NCBI GenBank assembly: GCA_946480695.1
Contig: CAMLKG010000020.1
Coordinates: 8,687 to 72,686, forward strand
Reading direction: 5' to 3'
DNA: 64,000 bases
DNA from: an uncultured Cellvibrio sp.
GTDB lineage: Bacteria; Pseudomonadota; Gammaproteobacteria; Pseudomonadales; Cellvibrionaceae
Shown: positions 32,175-40,699 of the stretch, piece after piece
Numbering within the stretch: position 1 is the stretch's first letter
How the letters are laid out: each line of letters opens with the position of its first letter
The notes under the pieces: model-generated
What the model was told of the DNA's origin: nothing
The model's database searches: none
The model's input: the letters and a program-made list of their open reading frames with translations, nothing else
Program-made: the position numbers and the translations under genes

Positions 32175-33494
32175 ATGAGCATGAAATATGTTCTGATAAT
32201 GTTGATTCTGCTTCTCGTTGCGGCTGCGTTGTACTTTAAAGACCAGGTGCTGCGGTCGCCGCACGATTCCTATTACTCCGCATTACTGCGCGAAAACCTC
32301 AAGGCTACTGCCGAGCGTTGGAAAATGGAAGCGGAGGAATCCCTGGCTGCCCCGGTACAAATTCCCTTGCCCTACAGCGAGCGTCGCCTGCTTGAAGCTG
32401 ACTATCTGCAACCAATCACATTTGCGTTTGATCGTAAGGTGGATGAGCTTATCCAGGTTGATATTTTCCCCTCAATCAATACGCGCGCGGAGGTTTTCGT
32501 GGATGTGTTTTTTGTAAAGGACGCAGCAACTGAACCAACGCGTATTGGCAGCATGGCGGCAAAGGAACTACAGCTCAAGATAGCGGCCGAACAAACAGGC
32601 CAGTACCTGGTGCGCTTACAACCATCCCACGCTGCGCAGGGATTAGTGGATATCGCAATAACTTCACCGCTACGTTATGGCTTCCCTGTTGATACCGAGC
32701 GCGAAAATGCTGTGCAGAGTTTGTTTGGTGTAGATCGCGATGGTGGAGCGAGGCGGCATGAGGGCATTGATATTTTTGCACCGCGTGGCACGCCGGTAAT
32801 TGCGGCTGAGGCAGGTCGCGTTACGCGCGTGGGTGATACTCCCCGTGGTGGAAAGAATGTGTGGGTCCGTGGTGACCAGCGTTCCTTTTATTATGCGCAT
32901 CTCGATTCAATCGCGGTTTCCCCCGGCGACCGTGTCAGGCGCGGGGAAGTTCTCGGCACCCTAGGTAACACCGGCAATGCGGTCACCACCAGTCCCCATT
33001 TACATTTCGGGATATACAAATTCGGGCATGGCGCGGTCGATCCTTTGCCGCTGGTTGGCCGAAAAAAATCAGTAAACACTTACGCTCCACCCCTCGTTGA
33101 ACTGGCGCCGCGTTGGTTGTCGATCAAAACCGGAAAGGCAAATCTGCGCAGCGGCCCTTCACAAAAAGCCACCACAGTCGCTTCTTTAATGCGCACGGAA
33201 TTGGTACAAGTGGATTCAGTTGCCGGGGATTGGTTACGAGTGACAACCGGCAAGGGCACGAAAGGATTTATTGCGCGGCATTTGACAGAGGCGCCGTCTG
33301 AATCGATAGTAACGCTCACTGAAAATTACATGGCTTTTTATTTGCCCGATGACACTGCGCCAGTTGTCGGTAATTTTTCTGCGGGCGATAAATTACCAAC
33401 CTTAGGTCGGTTTGGAAGTTTTGCCTGGGTCAAAATGCCGGGCGGAGTTTATGCCTGGGCTAAAGTGGCAAAGCAGGAAAATCCAAATCCCTAA
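32175..33494 (+). CDS. M23 (LytM) peptidase with SH3-like domains
   Basis: A 439-residue envelope protein. An N-terminal membrane anchor (VLIMLILLLVAAALYF) is followed by an unassigned region, an M23 zinc-peptidase domain with HEGIDIFAPRGTPV (zinc histidine and aspartate, about residue 200), YYAHLD, and SPHLHFGIY (catalytic and zinc histidines), and two C-terminal SH3b-type repeats (KTGKANLRSGPSQKATTVAS about 315). M23 enzymes cleave peptide cross-links in peptidoglycan. All metal ligands are present, so it should be active, unlike EnvC-type activators. The start (ATG 32175 or 32181) lacks a strong ribosome site. Confidence 0.88.
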   Translation: MSMKYVLIMLILLLVAAALYFKDQVLRSPHDSYYSALLRENLKATAERWKMEAEESLAAPVQIPLPYSERRLLEADYLQPITFAFDRKVDELIQVDIFPSINTRAEVFVDVFFVKDAATEPTRIGSMAAKELQLKIAAEQTGQYLVRLQPSHAAQGLVDIAITSPLRYGFPVDTERENAVQSLFGVDRDGGARRHEGIDIFAPRGTPVIAAEAGRVTRVGDTPRGGKNVWVRGDQRSFYYAHLDSIAVSPGDRVRRGEVLGTLGNTGNAVTTSPHLHFGIYKFGHGAVDPLPLVGRKKSVNTYAPPLVELAPRWLSIKTGKANLRSGPSQKATTVASLMRTELVQVDSVAGDWLRVTTGKGTKGFIARHLTEAPSESIVTLTENYMAFYLPDDTAPVVGNFSAGDKLPTLGRFGSFAWVKMPGGVYAWAKVAKQENPNP

Positions 33495-33736
33495 CGAGTT
33501 TTACTATCGTTCACAAAAAATAGTTGCATGTAACGTGTAGTCGAATACCACTTCGCTGGATGTAAACCTAGGCGTGAACGCGTTGGCAGAATTGCGCAGT
33601 GCTATCTATGCGGAACGACTGCGCACACAACAACTTTCCAAAGTATTAGCATAGCGGTAAGCTTCCAACGAGCCGTTGCGAAATAGCTACGTCTTTTCAA
33701 CGGTGTGTACAGCGTGCAATAAATGAGGGAAACAAC

Positions 33737-34141
33737 ATGGGATTCGCTTTAAAGACACTGGCTGTAATACTTATCTCCGTGTTTATGTGGGGCTGTAGCT
33801 CGATTAAACCCACAGATGCTACAGGGCGAAGCAGTGCGTACCGGCCTGGTTATGTAGAAACAGGTAAAGCCTCATTTTATGCCAACAGGCATCAATCGAA
33901 GAAAACCGCTAGCGGAGAAATTTACGATCATAAACTGCATACGGCAGCCCACAAAACTTTACCCTTTGGTACAAAAGTCAGGGTTACCAATATGGAGAAC
34001 GGCAAAATTGTTGTTGTGAAAATAAATGATCGCGGCCCCTTTGTTAAAGGCCGAATCCTGGATCTCTCGCGGTCCGCATTCAGCAGCATAGCCAATGTAT
34101 CGTCAGGTATCATTGAGGTAAAAATCGAAGTTATTAAATAA
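33737..34141 (+). CDS. RlpA-like lytic transglycosylase lipoprotein
   Basis: A 134-residue lipoprotein (lipobox VFMWGC with cysteine 20) carrying one double-psi beta-barrel domain. GKASFYANRHQSKKTASGE, LPFGTKVRVTN, and NDRGPFVKGRILDLSRSAF are the conserved RlpA segments, including the catalytic aspartate in INDRGPF. RlpA cleaves naked glycan strands at division septa, but it normally has a C-terminal SPOR domain that is missing here. It is therefore a short RlpA-like enzyme. It follows the M23 peptidase by 240 bases and may share its role in cell wall turnover. Confidence 0.88.
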   Translation: MGFALKTLAVILISVFMWGCSSIKPTDATGRSSAYRPGYVETGKASFYANRHQSKKTASGEIYDHKLHTAAHKTLPFGTKVRVTNMENGKIVVVKINDRGPFVKGRILDLSRSAFSSIANVSSGIIEVKIEVIK

Positions 34142-34275
34142 TGCAAAACCACAAAATGGGGTGCAGCTTTTTTCGATTTTTGTGTTTTTATTCTTCAGAC
34201 GATCATTGGTTCGAGGCCGGGTTCGGTCAGAAGCAGAGGTTAAACAACAGAGAGCAGCATCCAATCAAGTCTCAT

Positions 34276-35439
34276 TTATTGAGATTTATAATCCGGATCA
34301 GCACATTTAGCCTCTTTTTCATCAAGCGCCTCACCTACAATCCAATAATTATCTGTCTTTCTCTCCCATTCCCCGCTAGCAGTTGAACGTTCTGGTTTAC
34401 CAGTAAAGAACATACTTTGAAGATCATCCAAAATGGCATCATGTTGAGCAATATAACCGTGGGCAGGAAATTCAGATGGAATTGTAGAAACCACGTAGTC
34501 AATTTTAGGATTAGGATTATGCGGGCCTATCCCGCAACCAAGCCGTGGGTATTTGTGGATAATTTGTGATAATCCAACAGCTTTGTCATAGGGTGATAGA
34601 TAGACAGTTGTTTTATCAGAAGAATTTATATAAGAATCAGCAGACTGACTAAATAATTCAGCATCCACGTCAGCAGCTGCCAGTATAATTTGTCCAAATT
34701 TCAAATCTTTATTTTTTGTTTGAAGAAAACCTTTATCAATTACCCTTAGTAGCGCCCGATTTCCCATGCTATGAGCAACAATATGTATTTTTTTATTGCC
34801 CACTGACTCAGCAACCTTAGATATAAATTCAGAAAAGTACTTTTCATTTACATCAATTGATGCTTCGTCTTGCGTATAGGTCTTAAAGTCTTTTACAGCT
34901 GGCCATGAAAACACAAACATGTGATGTTTGGGTACTTGGGTATCAGTGCCCATTTGCGCCGCACGGATAAGAGCATCATCAAGCGAGTTGTTATAACCAT
35001 GGATAAAGATAACAACGTAATTGTTTCTTTTCTCTTTTGCTAATGAGCTGGCAACAATTTGATTAAATTCTGAATATTCGTATAAAATGTAGTCCCCACT
35101 GATTTTTACGCGCTTATTATAACCAAGGATATCACCTAATAAAGTTCCCTCAGATCCCCTTTTCCTATGCATAGGAACATGTACGTTTGCAACACCATAC
35201 TGAATTTTTTTAGATCGGTTATTAGTGAATTTTCCATTCTTACCAAATTCTCTGGTAGTTCCAAAATATACGGGATAGTTCTCCTCTTGGGTACTCAAAT
35301 TTTTAATTACTGGATTTTGCGGATCCGTGACCGGAACTGTCGCAGCAGCTGTTTTTTCAGGAAGCACCTCAACAAAAGAACATCCAAGAAAAAATGCACT
35401 TACTAGAAATAATGCGATAGCCTTAAAAATCGCACTCAT
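34276..35439 (-). CDS. DUF900-type alpha/beta hydrolase lipoprotein
   Basis: A 387-residue protein with a lipobox (LFLVSAFFLGC, cysteine 20) and an alpha/beta hydrolase fold of the DUF900 group. VFFGTTRE-like start (YPVYFGTTREFGKNG), VVIFIHGYNNSLDDALIRAA (oxyanion region) and IHIVAHSMGNRALLR (nucleophile elbow with serine) are characteristic. The aspartate ADVDAELF and the late histidine GYIAQHDAIL could complete the triad. A surface-anchored esterase or lipase is likely; the substrate is unknown. The gene is AT-rich like the rest of the island. Confidence 0.85.
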   Translation of the reverse strand: MSAIFKAIALFLVSAFFLGCSFVEVLPEKTAAATVPVTDPQNPVIKNLSTQEENYPVYFGTTREFGKNGKFTNNRSKKIQYGVANVHVPMHRKRGSEGTLLGDILGYNKRVKISGDYILYEYSEFNQIVASSLAKEKRNNYVVIFIHGYNNSLDDALIRAAQMGTDTQVPKHHMFVFSWPAVKDFKTYTQDEASIDVNEKYFSEFISKVAESVGNKKIHIVAHSMGNRALLRVIDKGFLQTKNKDLKFGQIILAAADVDAELFSQSADSYINSSDKTTVYLSPYDKAVGLSQIIHKYPRLGCGIGPHNPNPKIDYVVSTIPSEFPAHGYIAQHDAILDDLQSMFFTGKPERSTASGEWERKTDNYWIVGEALDEKEAKCADPDYKSQ

Positions 35440-35614
35440 GATTTATCCTTATATTTATACCAACTTAAAATTGTAAGCAACTTGGAAGTTTGGAGCAGCA
35501 GATTTTCGGCGCAATTCAGACATGAACACTTGTATTCAAACCAGTCAGGCAAAATGTGTAACGCTTCAAACTCAGGCGCAGTTTCGCTGCTCCTGAGAGC
35601 CTCAATTTTTAGGA

Positions 35615-36391
35615 TTATCTTGTGAAATTGAATCCGATACCAAATGATACCCATGCATCGTCTTGATACTTCCAGCTTTCTCCTTTTTCACCGGACAAGT
35701 GGTCAACTCCTAGGAGAAAAGCTATATCCCAATTCTTGTCAATTTCAAAATTTATACCTAGCGCCCCTGTTAGTCCTGTCTCGCTTTCCACATCTTCAGT
35801 GCCAACTTCGCTTACCGAAACCTGAGATAAACCTGCTGTGGCTAGTACCTCTATAACTTCCCATTTATAGGAGATATATGGTCCAATCATTGAGTCGCTA
35901 TATATGTCTCCATCTCTCAGTTTAAAAGGCACAACGAGTACGCCAGTGCTTACACCGCCAATGCGCTTGTAGTTAGATTTTTGAACTCTATGTTTCCCGT
36001 TCAAACATACTTTATATGGGGATGATAGATATCGATTAATTGTATATTCTGAATTTTTTGTATTGTTATCATTATCATCTACTTCATAAAGCTCGTAGAC
36101 ATGTATAAGCATCTCATTTGCATTTTGCGCATCTTTATCTAAAGTCTGACGAAAATAAGAATTCTTTGGGAGGCTAATCTTATCAATTTCCTTGAGGCTT
36201 TCGTCTTCACATGAGTCGTTAATATCAAGAAGTTTTATTGCGTATTGATTTTTATATGAAGGAGTGAATGTTAACCCCAAAAAAGCATTGGTTTCAGTAT
36301 TTATACACCGCCCATTACTATGACACTGTGCGGTATCGTCTGAAAAGGCGCGTGCAGATACAAACAAAAACACTATCATTAGATATTTCAT
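35615..36391 (-). CDS. Exported beta-rich protein, possible outer-membrane barrel
   Basis: A 258-residue protein with a signal peptide (MKYLMIVFLFVSARAFS). The first half of the mature part is charged and contains a C-x5-C pair. The last 100 residues alternate hydrophobic and polar residues (GVSTGVLVVPFKLRDG, GLTGALGINFEIDKNWDIAF) and finish with VSFGIGFNFTR, close to the aromatic C-terminal strand of outer membrane proteins. I infer an 8-10 strand barrel or similar. AAGGAG is 6 bases before the ATG. No family is recognised. Confidence 0.65.
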   Translation of the reverse strand: MKYLMIVFLFVSARAFSDDTAQCHSNGRCINTETNAFLGLTFTPSYKNQYAIKLLDINDSCEDESLKEIDKISLPKNSYFRQTLDKDAQNANEMLIHVYELYEVDDNDNNTKNSEYTINRYLSSPYKVCLNGKHRVQKSNYKRIGGVSTGVLVVPFKLRDGDIYSDSMIGPYISYKWEVIEVLATAGLSQVSVSEVGTEDVESETGLTGALGINFEIDKNWDIAFLLGVDHLSGEKGESWKYQDDAWVSFGIGFNFTR

Positions 36392-36611
36392 ATATTTCTC
36401 CTTGATAAAGTTTATACATGTCTTTTAATGTAAATTTGTTGCAGAAAAAGCGAGCATAGGTCTTGGCTACTTTTCAATATACTGTATAAAACGTTAGTTT
36501 CCGATCACACCCAACCTTCAATTTAGCAACTGATAATTTCGTTCGAACTTACCAAGTTCCGCTTTGCGCATCTAACGGAAGTTTTAATGATTAACTAATC
36601 CCAAACAAACC

Positions 36612-36870
36612 ACACAATTAGCCCTTATCGCCCACATCCGACAAAAGCCGATAAAGATCTTCTAGAACCTTTCCCCTTCATACTGTAAAAATATTTTTCC
36701 ATCATCCCATCCACTGCTTTCGCTTGAACGCGGGCGATAAAACCAACCTAAATGCTCTTCGAATGCGAGTTGGATGATCTCGGGGTTATGCAGGTACAAC
36801 TTGCCAAACGACGTTCGCAATAAAGAGGCAGGGTGAGCAGCGGCTCGTATTCTCGCCAGTGATTAGTCAC
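36612..36870 (-). pseudogene. Decayed copy of the HNH_2 endonuclease gene
   Basis: This stretch matches both ends of the gene at 30624-31382 but lacks its middle (about 500 bases). The N-terminal codons would read TNHWREYEPLLTLPLYC, matching ANDWQEDELLLTLHLYC, then shift frame; the C-terminal part matches the segment around PYRFLPDVEAIQ and KYFLRYEGKAL at DNA level. The upstream flank (about 36950-37025) is also similar to 31460-31540, so a block larger than the gene was duplicated. It has no intact reading frame and must be inactive. Confidence 0.75.
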
Positions 36871-37021
36871 GTTCCTACTTCTGGCGATGACTTTATTATG
36901 TTTTGGGGTGTACATTGATTTATTCCATTGCGTGTCCTTGGCTATGATTTTCCAGTATAGCCGCTTCGCTGAAAAATACACCGCATTACACGGGCGGATT
37001 TGGTAAGCCAAAAACTACAGG

Positions 37022-37195
37022 ATGGTTAAAGGAGCTACCTTCGCCGGCTATGGCATAGGCGCGGGTCTGGAATTAGGCGGGATTGCTTTGGCCTGCGTTG
37101 GGATATCCGCGCCCTGGCTTGCCTCCCATACCGTGCGTTTTTGTTGCGGGTTGGGTGTTTCCGGTTCTTATTCATATCCCCTTAATTATTTTTAA
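37022..37195 (+). CDS. Possible small hydrophobic protein
   Basis: A 57-residue frame beginning MVKGATFAGYGIGAGLELGG and continuing with a hydrophobic stretch (IALACVGISAPWLASHTV). It could be a small membrane protein or the remnant of a larger gene; no good ribosome site is present. I list it because nothing else explains the GC-richer base composition here, but support is weak. Confidence 0.25.
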   Translation: MVKGATFAGYGIGAGLELGGIALACVGISAPWLASHTVRFCCGLGVSGSYSYPLNYF

Positions 37196-37307
37196 TAATT
37201 CTTAAACCCCGTTCATTGCACCTGTGGATTAGGATTCTCGTGGCGTTGGTGACGATTGTTGTTACCCCTCCACTACTCACAGCCCGATTCCCTATAGGAC
37301 AATAAAA

Positions 37308-38027
37308 ATGAAACCTCATGTGTTATTGAGAAATTTGAAAGTAAAACTGGTATTGATGGCGTTTGGCATTGGCTTGGCCGCGCTGGCGGCGGCGATGGGT
37401 GATTATAAAAAGGGTGATTATAAAAATGGCGATACTGTGTCCCTGGAGGCTATTCCCTATCCCTTGACTATCGAGCGTATTGAGAATGGCAGCTTGGGCC
37501 TGGTTAATAACCAGGTATTGTTGACTGCCGTTAAGGGAACAGATTTTTTTAACGACATGATCAGCGGAAAAAATAACGATAACGCGCCCCGCTTGGTATT
37601 CCAGCCGAAAAGTGATTTTGTGTTGTCCGCAAAATTCACCGGGAAATTTTCCGGCAATTACGATGGCGGGGCCTTGATTTTATATAACGATATTATGTCT
37701 TCAGCCAAGTTAACCTTTGAAAAATCCAGGGGCACGCAAAGCCTGTGGTCTACGGTTACCAAGGGGCCGGCGGATGATGTGCATCATCGTTCGTTTAAGG
37801 AGGACACCATGTATTTAAAAATCGCGCGCAAGCAAACAATGTATTTTTTCTACAGTTCCAACGATGGTAAACATTGGGATATTTTGCGTACGTTTGTATT
37901 AGATAAGAACGACAACACCAAAGTAGGGTTGCTGGCGCAGGCACCCGAGGCGAAGGAATTCACCTTGCGTATTAGCGACATTCGCTATAGCGCAAAAACA
38001 TTCAGCGATTATTGGCAAGGTGAATAA
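37308..38027 (+). CDS. DUF1349 (concanavalin A-like) exported protein
   Basis: A 239-residue protein with an N-terminal hydrophobic segment (LVLMAFGIGLAALAAAMG), likely a signal peptide, then a short KKGDYKNGD linker and a domain resembling DUF1349. The latter has DFFNDMISG, FVLSAKFTGKFSGNYDGGAL, and the C-terminal FFYSSNDGKHWDILRTF and VGLLAQAPEAKEFTLRI segments of the concanavalin A-like fold. Such domains bind or process glycans, but the specificity is not known. It starts the GC-richer backbone to the right of the island. Confidence 0.8.
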   Translation: MKPHVLLRNLKVKLVLMAFGIGLAALAAAMGDYKKGDYKNGDTVSLEAIPYPLTIERIENGSLGLVNNQVLLTAVKGTDFFNDMISGKNNDNAPRLVFQPKSDFVLSAKFTGKFSGNYDGGALILYNDIMSSAKLTFEKSRGTQSLWSTVTKGPADDVHHRSFKEDTMYLKIARKQTMYFFYSSNDGKHWDILRTFVLDKNDNTKVGLLAQAPEAKEFTLRISDIRYSAKTFSDYWQGE

Positions 38028-38145
38028 TTGGATTACCAAGGTTTTTTAACAACCATCCGCTTCCGGGATTTCGCTTCGTCGCACATAGCCATGAAGCTTC
38101 CCCGGATGCAATTAACCATTAATGAATCATAACGCTTGTGCCTGT

Positions 38146-39042
38146 TTAAATACCTTCGTAAATCAGCGATCTATGGGTTGCAAACCCCGCCAGGGCGCCG
38201 TCGCCGATTGCAAAGGTTACGCTGCCCATTGGCCTGCCCAGGTCCCCGCACGCAAATACGCCGGGCACGGACGTTTGTTTAAATTCGTCGGTTTTTATGT
38301 AGAAACCGACCGGGCTTTCCGCGATTTCACAACCCAAACCCTGGGCGATGGGGCTTGCCGGTTGGGTGAGCGATGCAACAAAAAGCCCTGCCAATTCCAC
38401 CAGCCTGCCATTGTCGAGTTTAACAATGGCAGATTGCTCGCCCACTACTTCGCGAACCGTTTCCGTTTCAATCTGCACATGGCGCGCGGCTAATTGCTGG
38501 CGCTGGGTTTCGTCGGGTGTGAAGCAATTGTTAGTGAACAAGGTCGTCGGGCCCCAATCGGGAATCAACATAGCCTGGTGCATGGAGGCTTCGCCGGTGG
38601 CGAGTACACCGAGCGGGCCTTGGTTCAATTCGTAGCCGTGGCAGTAGGGGCAATGGAATACGGTTTTACCCCAGCGCTCCTGCAAGCCGGGAATGGCGGG
38701 CAGTTGGTCGCTTACGCCGGTGGCGAGTATCAGGCGCTTGGCGGTAAAGGTTTGGTTGGCGGTGGTTACGCTGAATGTATCGCCCACTTTTTCAGCGGCG
38801 GAAGCGAGGCCCTCCCGCCAGGCCAGGTTGGGGTAGGCGAGCAGTTGGGCTTTGGCTGCGTGCGCGATCTCCGCCGGTGATTGGCCGTCGTGACCGAGCA
38901 GGCCGTGGGATTTATCGGCAAACCGGTTCCGGCGAATCCCGGCGTCGATCACCATGACTTGTCGCCGCCCACGGACCAGTTGCAAGGCCGCTGCCATACC
39001 GGCGTAGCTACCGCCAATGACGATTACGTCGAAACTGTTCAT
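38146..39042 (-). CDS. Thioredoxin reductase-like FAD oxidoreductase
   Basis: A 298-residue flavoprotein of the thioredoxin reductase-like group. The FAD motif GGSYAGMAAALQL is at the start, FHCPYCHGYE holds the redox CxxC, and VFACGDLGRPMGSVTFAIGDG is the C-terminal FAD loop. The NAD(P)H domain motif is atypical (GVLATGEASM), with a serine or glutamate in place of the usual GGGxxA, suggesting a different electron source, or ferredoxin or no pyridine nucleotide. It starts 3 bases after the Rrf2 regulator gene, so it is regulated by that repressor. The substrate is unknown. Confidence 0.85.
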   Translation of the reverse strand: MNSFDVIVIGGSYAGMAAALQLVRGRRQVMVIDAGIRRNRFADKSHGLLGHDGQSPAEIAHAAKAQLLAYPNLAWREGLASAAEKVGDTFSVTTANQTFTAKRLILATGVSDQLPAIPGLQERWGKTVFHCPYCHGYELNQGPLGVLATGEASMHQAMLIPDWGPTTLFTNNCFTPDETQRQQLAARHVQIETETVREVVGEQSAIVKLDNGRLVELAGLFVASLTQPASPIAQGLGCEIAESPVGFYIKTDEFKQTSVPGVFACGDLGRPMGSVTFAIGDGALAGFATHRSLIYEGI

Positions 39043-39045
39043 GCG

Positions 39046-39528
39046 TTATTCCTCCGTTGGTGATGCGGGAAAAATGGGATGCTCATGGGTGCCGGAAAAG
39101 CCGCGTGCGTGCATACGCTGGTGGAAATCCTGGCTGAGCTGGGCGAGGGTTACATCGCGGAAGTGAGCGAGCAGCAGGGCCTCCGCTTCGTGGAATGCCT
39201 GGTTGAGCGCTTGGTTAACCGCTTCTTCCACCAGGCAGCCGGGGGATTCGGTGCGATTGCCCATGGCCAGCAAAGTGGGTTCATCCAGGGCGAGGTAAAT
39301 ATCGTGCAGGGTGATGGCTTGGAGGTCGCGGCAAATTTTCCAGCCGCCACCGTGGCCTTTTTCCGAACACACCAATTCGCGTTCGCGTAACCCCGCCAAT
39401 ACCCGGCGGATCACCACCGGGTTGGTTTTCATCATTTTGGCCAGCGCTTCGGATGTCATGGGCGCATCGGCTTCAGCCATATGCAGCAGGACATGCAATA
39501 CGCCGGATAATCGGGAGTCTCGTTTCAT
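39046..39528 (-). CDS. Rrf2-family transcriptional regulator
   Basis: A 160-residue winged-helix regulator of the Rrf2 family (SRLSGVLHVLLHMAEAD, MTSEALAKMMKTNPVVIRRVL, GHGGGWKICRDLQAITLHDI). It lacks the three-cysteine cluster of IscR; the cysteines present are ELVCSEKG, WKICRD and SPGCLVEE, of which the last may serve as a redox sensor. It precedes the flavoprotein gene in the same operon. Two TTACGT-type palindromes lie directly upstream, which are likely operators. The ATG at 39528 is preferred over GTG at 39537. Confidence 0.88.
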   Translation of the reverse strand: MKRDSRLSGVLHVLLHMAEADAPMTSEALAKMMKTNPVVIRRVLAGLRERELVCSEKGHGGGWKICRDLQAITLHDIYLALDEPTLLAMGNRTESPGCLVEEAVNQALNQAFHEAEALLLAHFRDVTLAQLSQDFHQRMHARGFSGTHEHPIFPASPTEE

Positions 39529-39532
39529 AATT

Positions 39533-39559
39533 TTCACGTAATCTTGTTTGTTACGTGAA
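39533..39559. promoter_or_regulatory. Rrf2 operator candidate TTCACGTAA-N9-TTACGTGAA
   Basis: A perfect 9-bp inverted repeat with a 9-base spacer, starting 5 bases upstream of the Rrf2 start codon. The position and the long arms make it a convincing autoregulatory site. Confidence 0.65.
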
Positions 39560-39596
39560 GGCTACTCCTTCAGCTAAATTTATGCAACTACAAATG

Positions 39597-39609
39597 TTAC
39601 GTGACGTAA
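39597..39609. promoter_or_regulatory. Second palindrome TTACGT-N1-ACGTAA
   Basis: A perfect 6-bp inverted repeat about 40 bases upstream of the first; it shares the TTACGTGA core and so may be a second binding site for the same repressor. A different half-site spacing suggests a weaker or differently bound operator. Confidence 0.5.
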
Positions 39610-39653
39610 AAGAATTTGGGCGAGGCGGCCAGCGAATCAATGAGGATGGGGAT

Positions 39654-39686
39654 AAAAAAACCTGGCTCGATTGATGAGCCAGGTTT
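39654..39686 (-). terminator. Rho-independent terminator of SRPBCC gene
   Basis: A perfect stem CCTGGCTC/GAGCCAGG (39661-39683) with a 7-base loop and a run of seven A to the left, which reads as a T-tract on the minus strand, just after the SRPBCC gene. Confidence 0.88.
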
Positions 39687-39693
39687 GTAGGGA

Positions 39694-40230
39694 TTAGTTT
39701 GCCAGGCGTTGCGCGTATTCCTGTTCCAAGCGTGTGTGTACCTTCCAGAAACCCTCCGGCGTTTTGCCTTCCAGGCGGTCGCGCAAAATGTTGAGGTGGG
39801 TATGCCAGCCGCCAGCGACGCTCAGGCGCTCATCGGGGTTGGTGAGGCGACGGTGGGTGACAGTGAGTTTTACCTTGCCTTGTTGTTCGATTAATTCGAA
39901 GCTGACTTCCGATTCCGCACCCGATCCTTTGTTCCAAATGTAACTGAGCAAGCGCAAGGGTTCGCAAGCGGTAACTTCGCCCAACATCGGCATATCACCG
40001 GCGCAGTGCGTATATTTGGGCGGCGGAATGTCGTGCTCGGGGCTGAGTTGGGAATTGCGGAAGGTGTGGTCCACCTTGCCCCCTACGCGTTGCTCCACAT
40101 TGCCTTCCGCCAGCCAGGTGGCTCGCTTTTCGGATTCGGTCAGGTATTGCCAGACGCGTTCAATCGGTCCGGGTAACAGGCGCTCTATGCGCAGGGTATC
40201 CGGGGCGGTTAGTACACCGTAGTCATTCAT
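39694..40230 (-). CDS. SRPBCC (AHSA1-like) domain protein
   Basis: A 178-residue START/Bet v1-like protein of the AHSA1 type. LRIERLLPGPIERVWQYLTE, then EKRATWLAEGNVEQRVGGKV and the C-terminal AGGWHTHLNILRDRLEG are typical. These proteins have a hydrophobic cavity and are commonly encoded beside ArsR-like regulators, as here; they are thought to bind small lipophilic molecules. AAGGAG is 6 bases before the ATG. The gene ends in a strong terminator, and it follows the ArsR-like gene by 72 bases. Confidence 0.88.
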   Translation of the reverse strand: MNDYGVLTAPDTLRIERLLPGPIERVWQYLTESEKRATWLAEGNVEQRVGGKVDHTFRNSQLSPEHDIPPPKYTHCAGDMPMLGEVTACEPLRLLSYIWNKGSGAESEVSFELIEQQGKVKLTVTHRRLTNPDERLSVAGGWHTHLNILRDRLEGKTPEGFWKVHTRLEQEYAQRLAN

Positions 40231-40302
40231 CTCAAACTCCTTTGGCCCGCGGGCCTGTGGTTACAGTTAAGGGTGGGCCTGACCCGCCGGGTACCGGCCC
40301 GG

Positions 40303-40653
40303 TTAATCCGGATTGTTCTCGGCCTGGTCGTCCGCGATAAGTGCGGCCGCCAGGGCGTCCAGCCGTTGGTTCCAGAATTGTTCGTAGTGGCGTAACCATT
40401 CGATGCCGCCGTGCATGGGCCGGGCATCCAACTGGCAGGTATGGTTGCGGCCCTGGATGTTGCGGACCACCAGCCCGGCGCCTTCCAATACTTTTATGTG
40501 CTTGGAAGCAGCGGCCAGTGTCATGTCAAACGGGGCCGCCAGTTCGGTGATGCCGCAGGGCGCCTGCGCCAGCCGCGCGATCATCGCCCGCCGGGTTGGG
40601 TCCGCCAGGGCGTGAAAAACAGCATCGAGTTGTTCGCTTTGATTGTTTACCAT
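40303..40653 (-). CDS. ArsR-like regulator paired with SRPBCC protein
   Basis: A 116-residue winged-helix regulator. DAVFHALADPTRRAMIARLA is the characteristic start and FDMTLAAASKHIKVLEGAGL the recognition helix. There is no cysteine metal motif like the ELCVCEL of the arsR at 6.2 kb; this subgroup responds to other signals and is usually found with AHSA1 proteins. The ATG at 40653 is preferred since it begins the family homology; the frame extends upstream to 40770. Palindromic AACCA-N2-TGGTT upstream may be the operator. Confidence 0.88.
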   Translation of the reverse strand: MVNNQSEQLDAVFHALADPTRRAMIARLAQAPCGITELAAPFDMTLAAASKHIKVLEGAGLVVRNIQGRNHTCQLDARPMHGGIEWLRHYEQFWNQRLDALAAALIADDQAENNPD

Positions 40654-40687
40654 GTGGTTAAGTATTCTCCTGGAAATTGTTATTGTC

Positions 40688-40699
40688 AACCATTTGGTT
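40688..40699. promoter_or_regulatory. Operator candidate AACCA-TT-TGGTT with TTGACA
   Basis: A 5-bp inverted repeat overlapped on the minus strand by TTGACA, a consensus -35 element, and followed by a degenerate second copy (ACCATGTGGTTA) over the start codon of the ArsR-like gene. It fits autorepression. Confidence 0.5.

Noticed and set aside
33495..33736. A start-less frame ending near 33654 that encodes a short helical peptide
   Set aside because: Only about 36 codons follow an upstream stop, and no start or ribosome site is present; it may be a remnant but is not a supportable gene.
21300..37300. Prophage interpretation of the AT-rich island
   Set aside because: No integrase, terminase, portal, capsid or tail genes were found; the content is orphan, envelope and defence-type genes.
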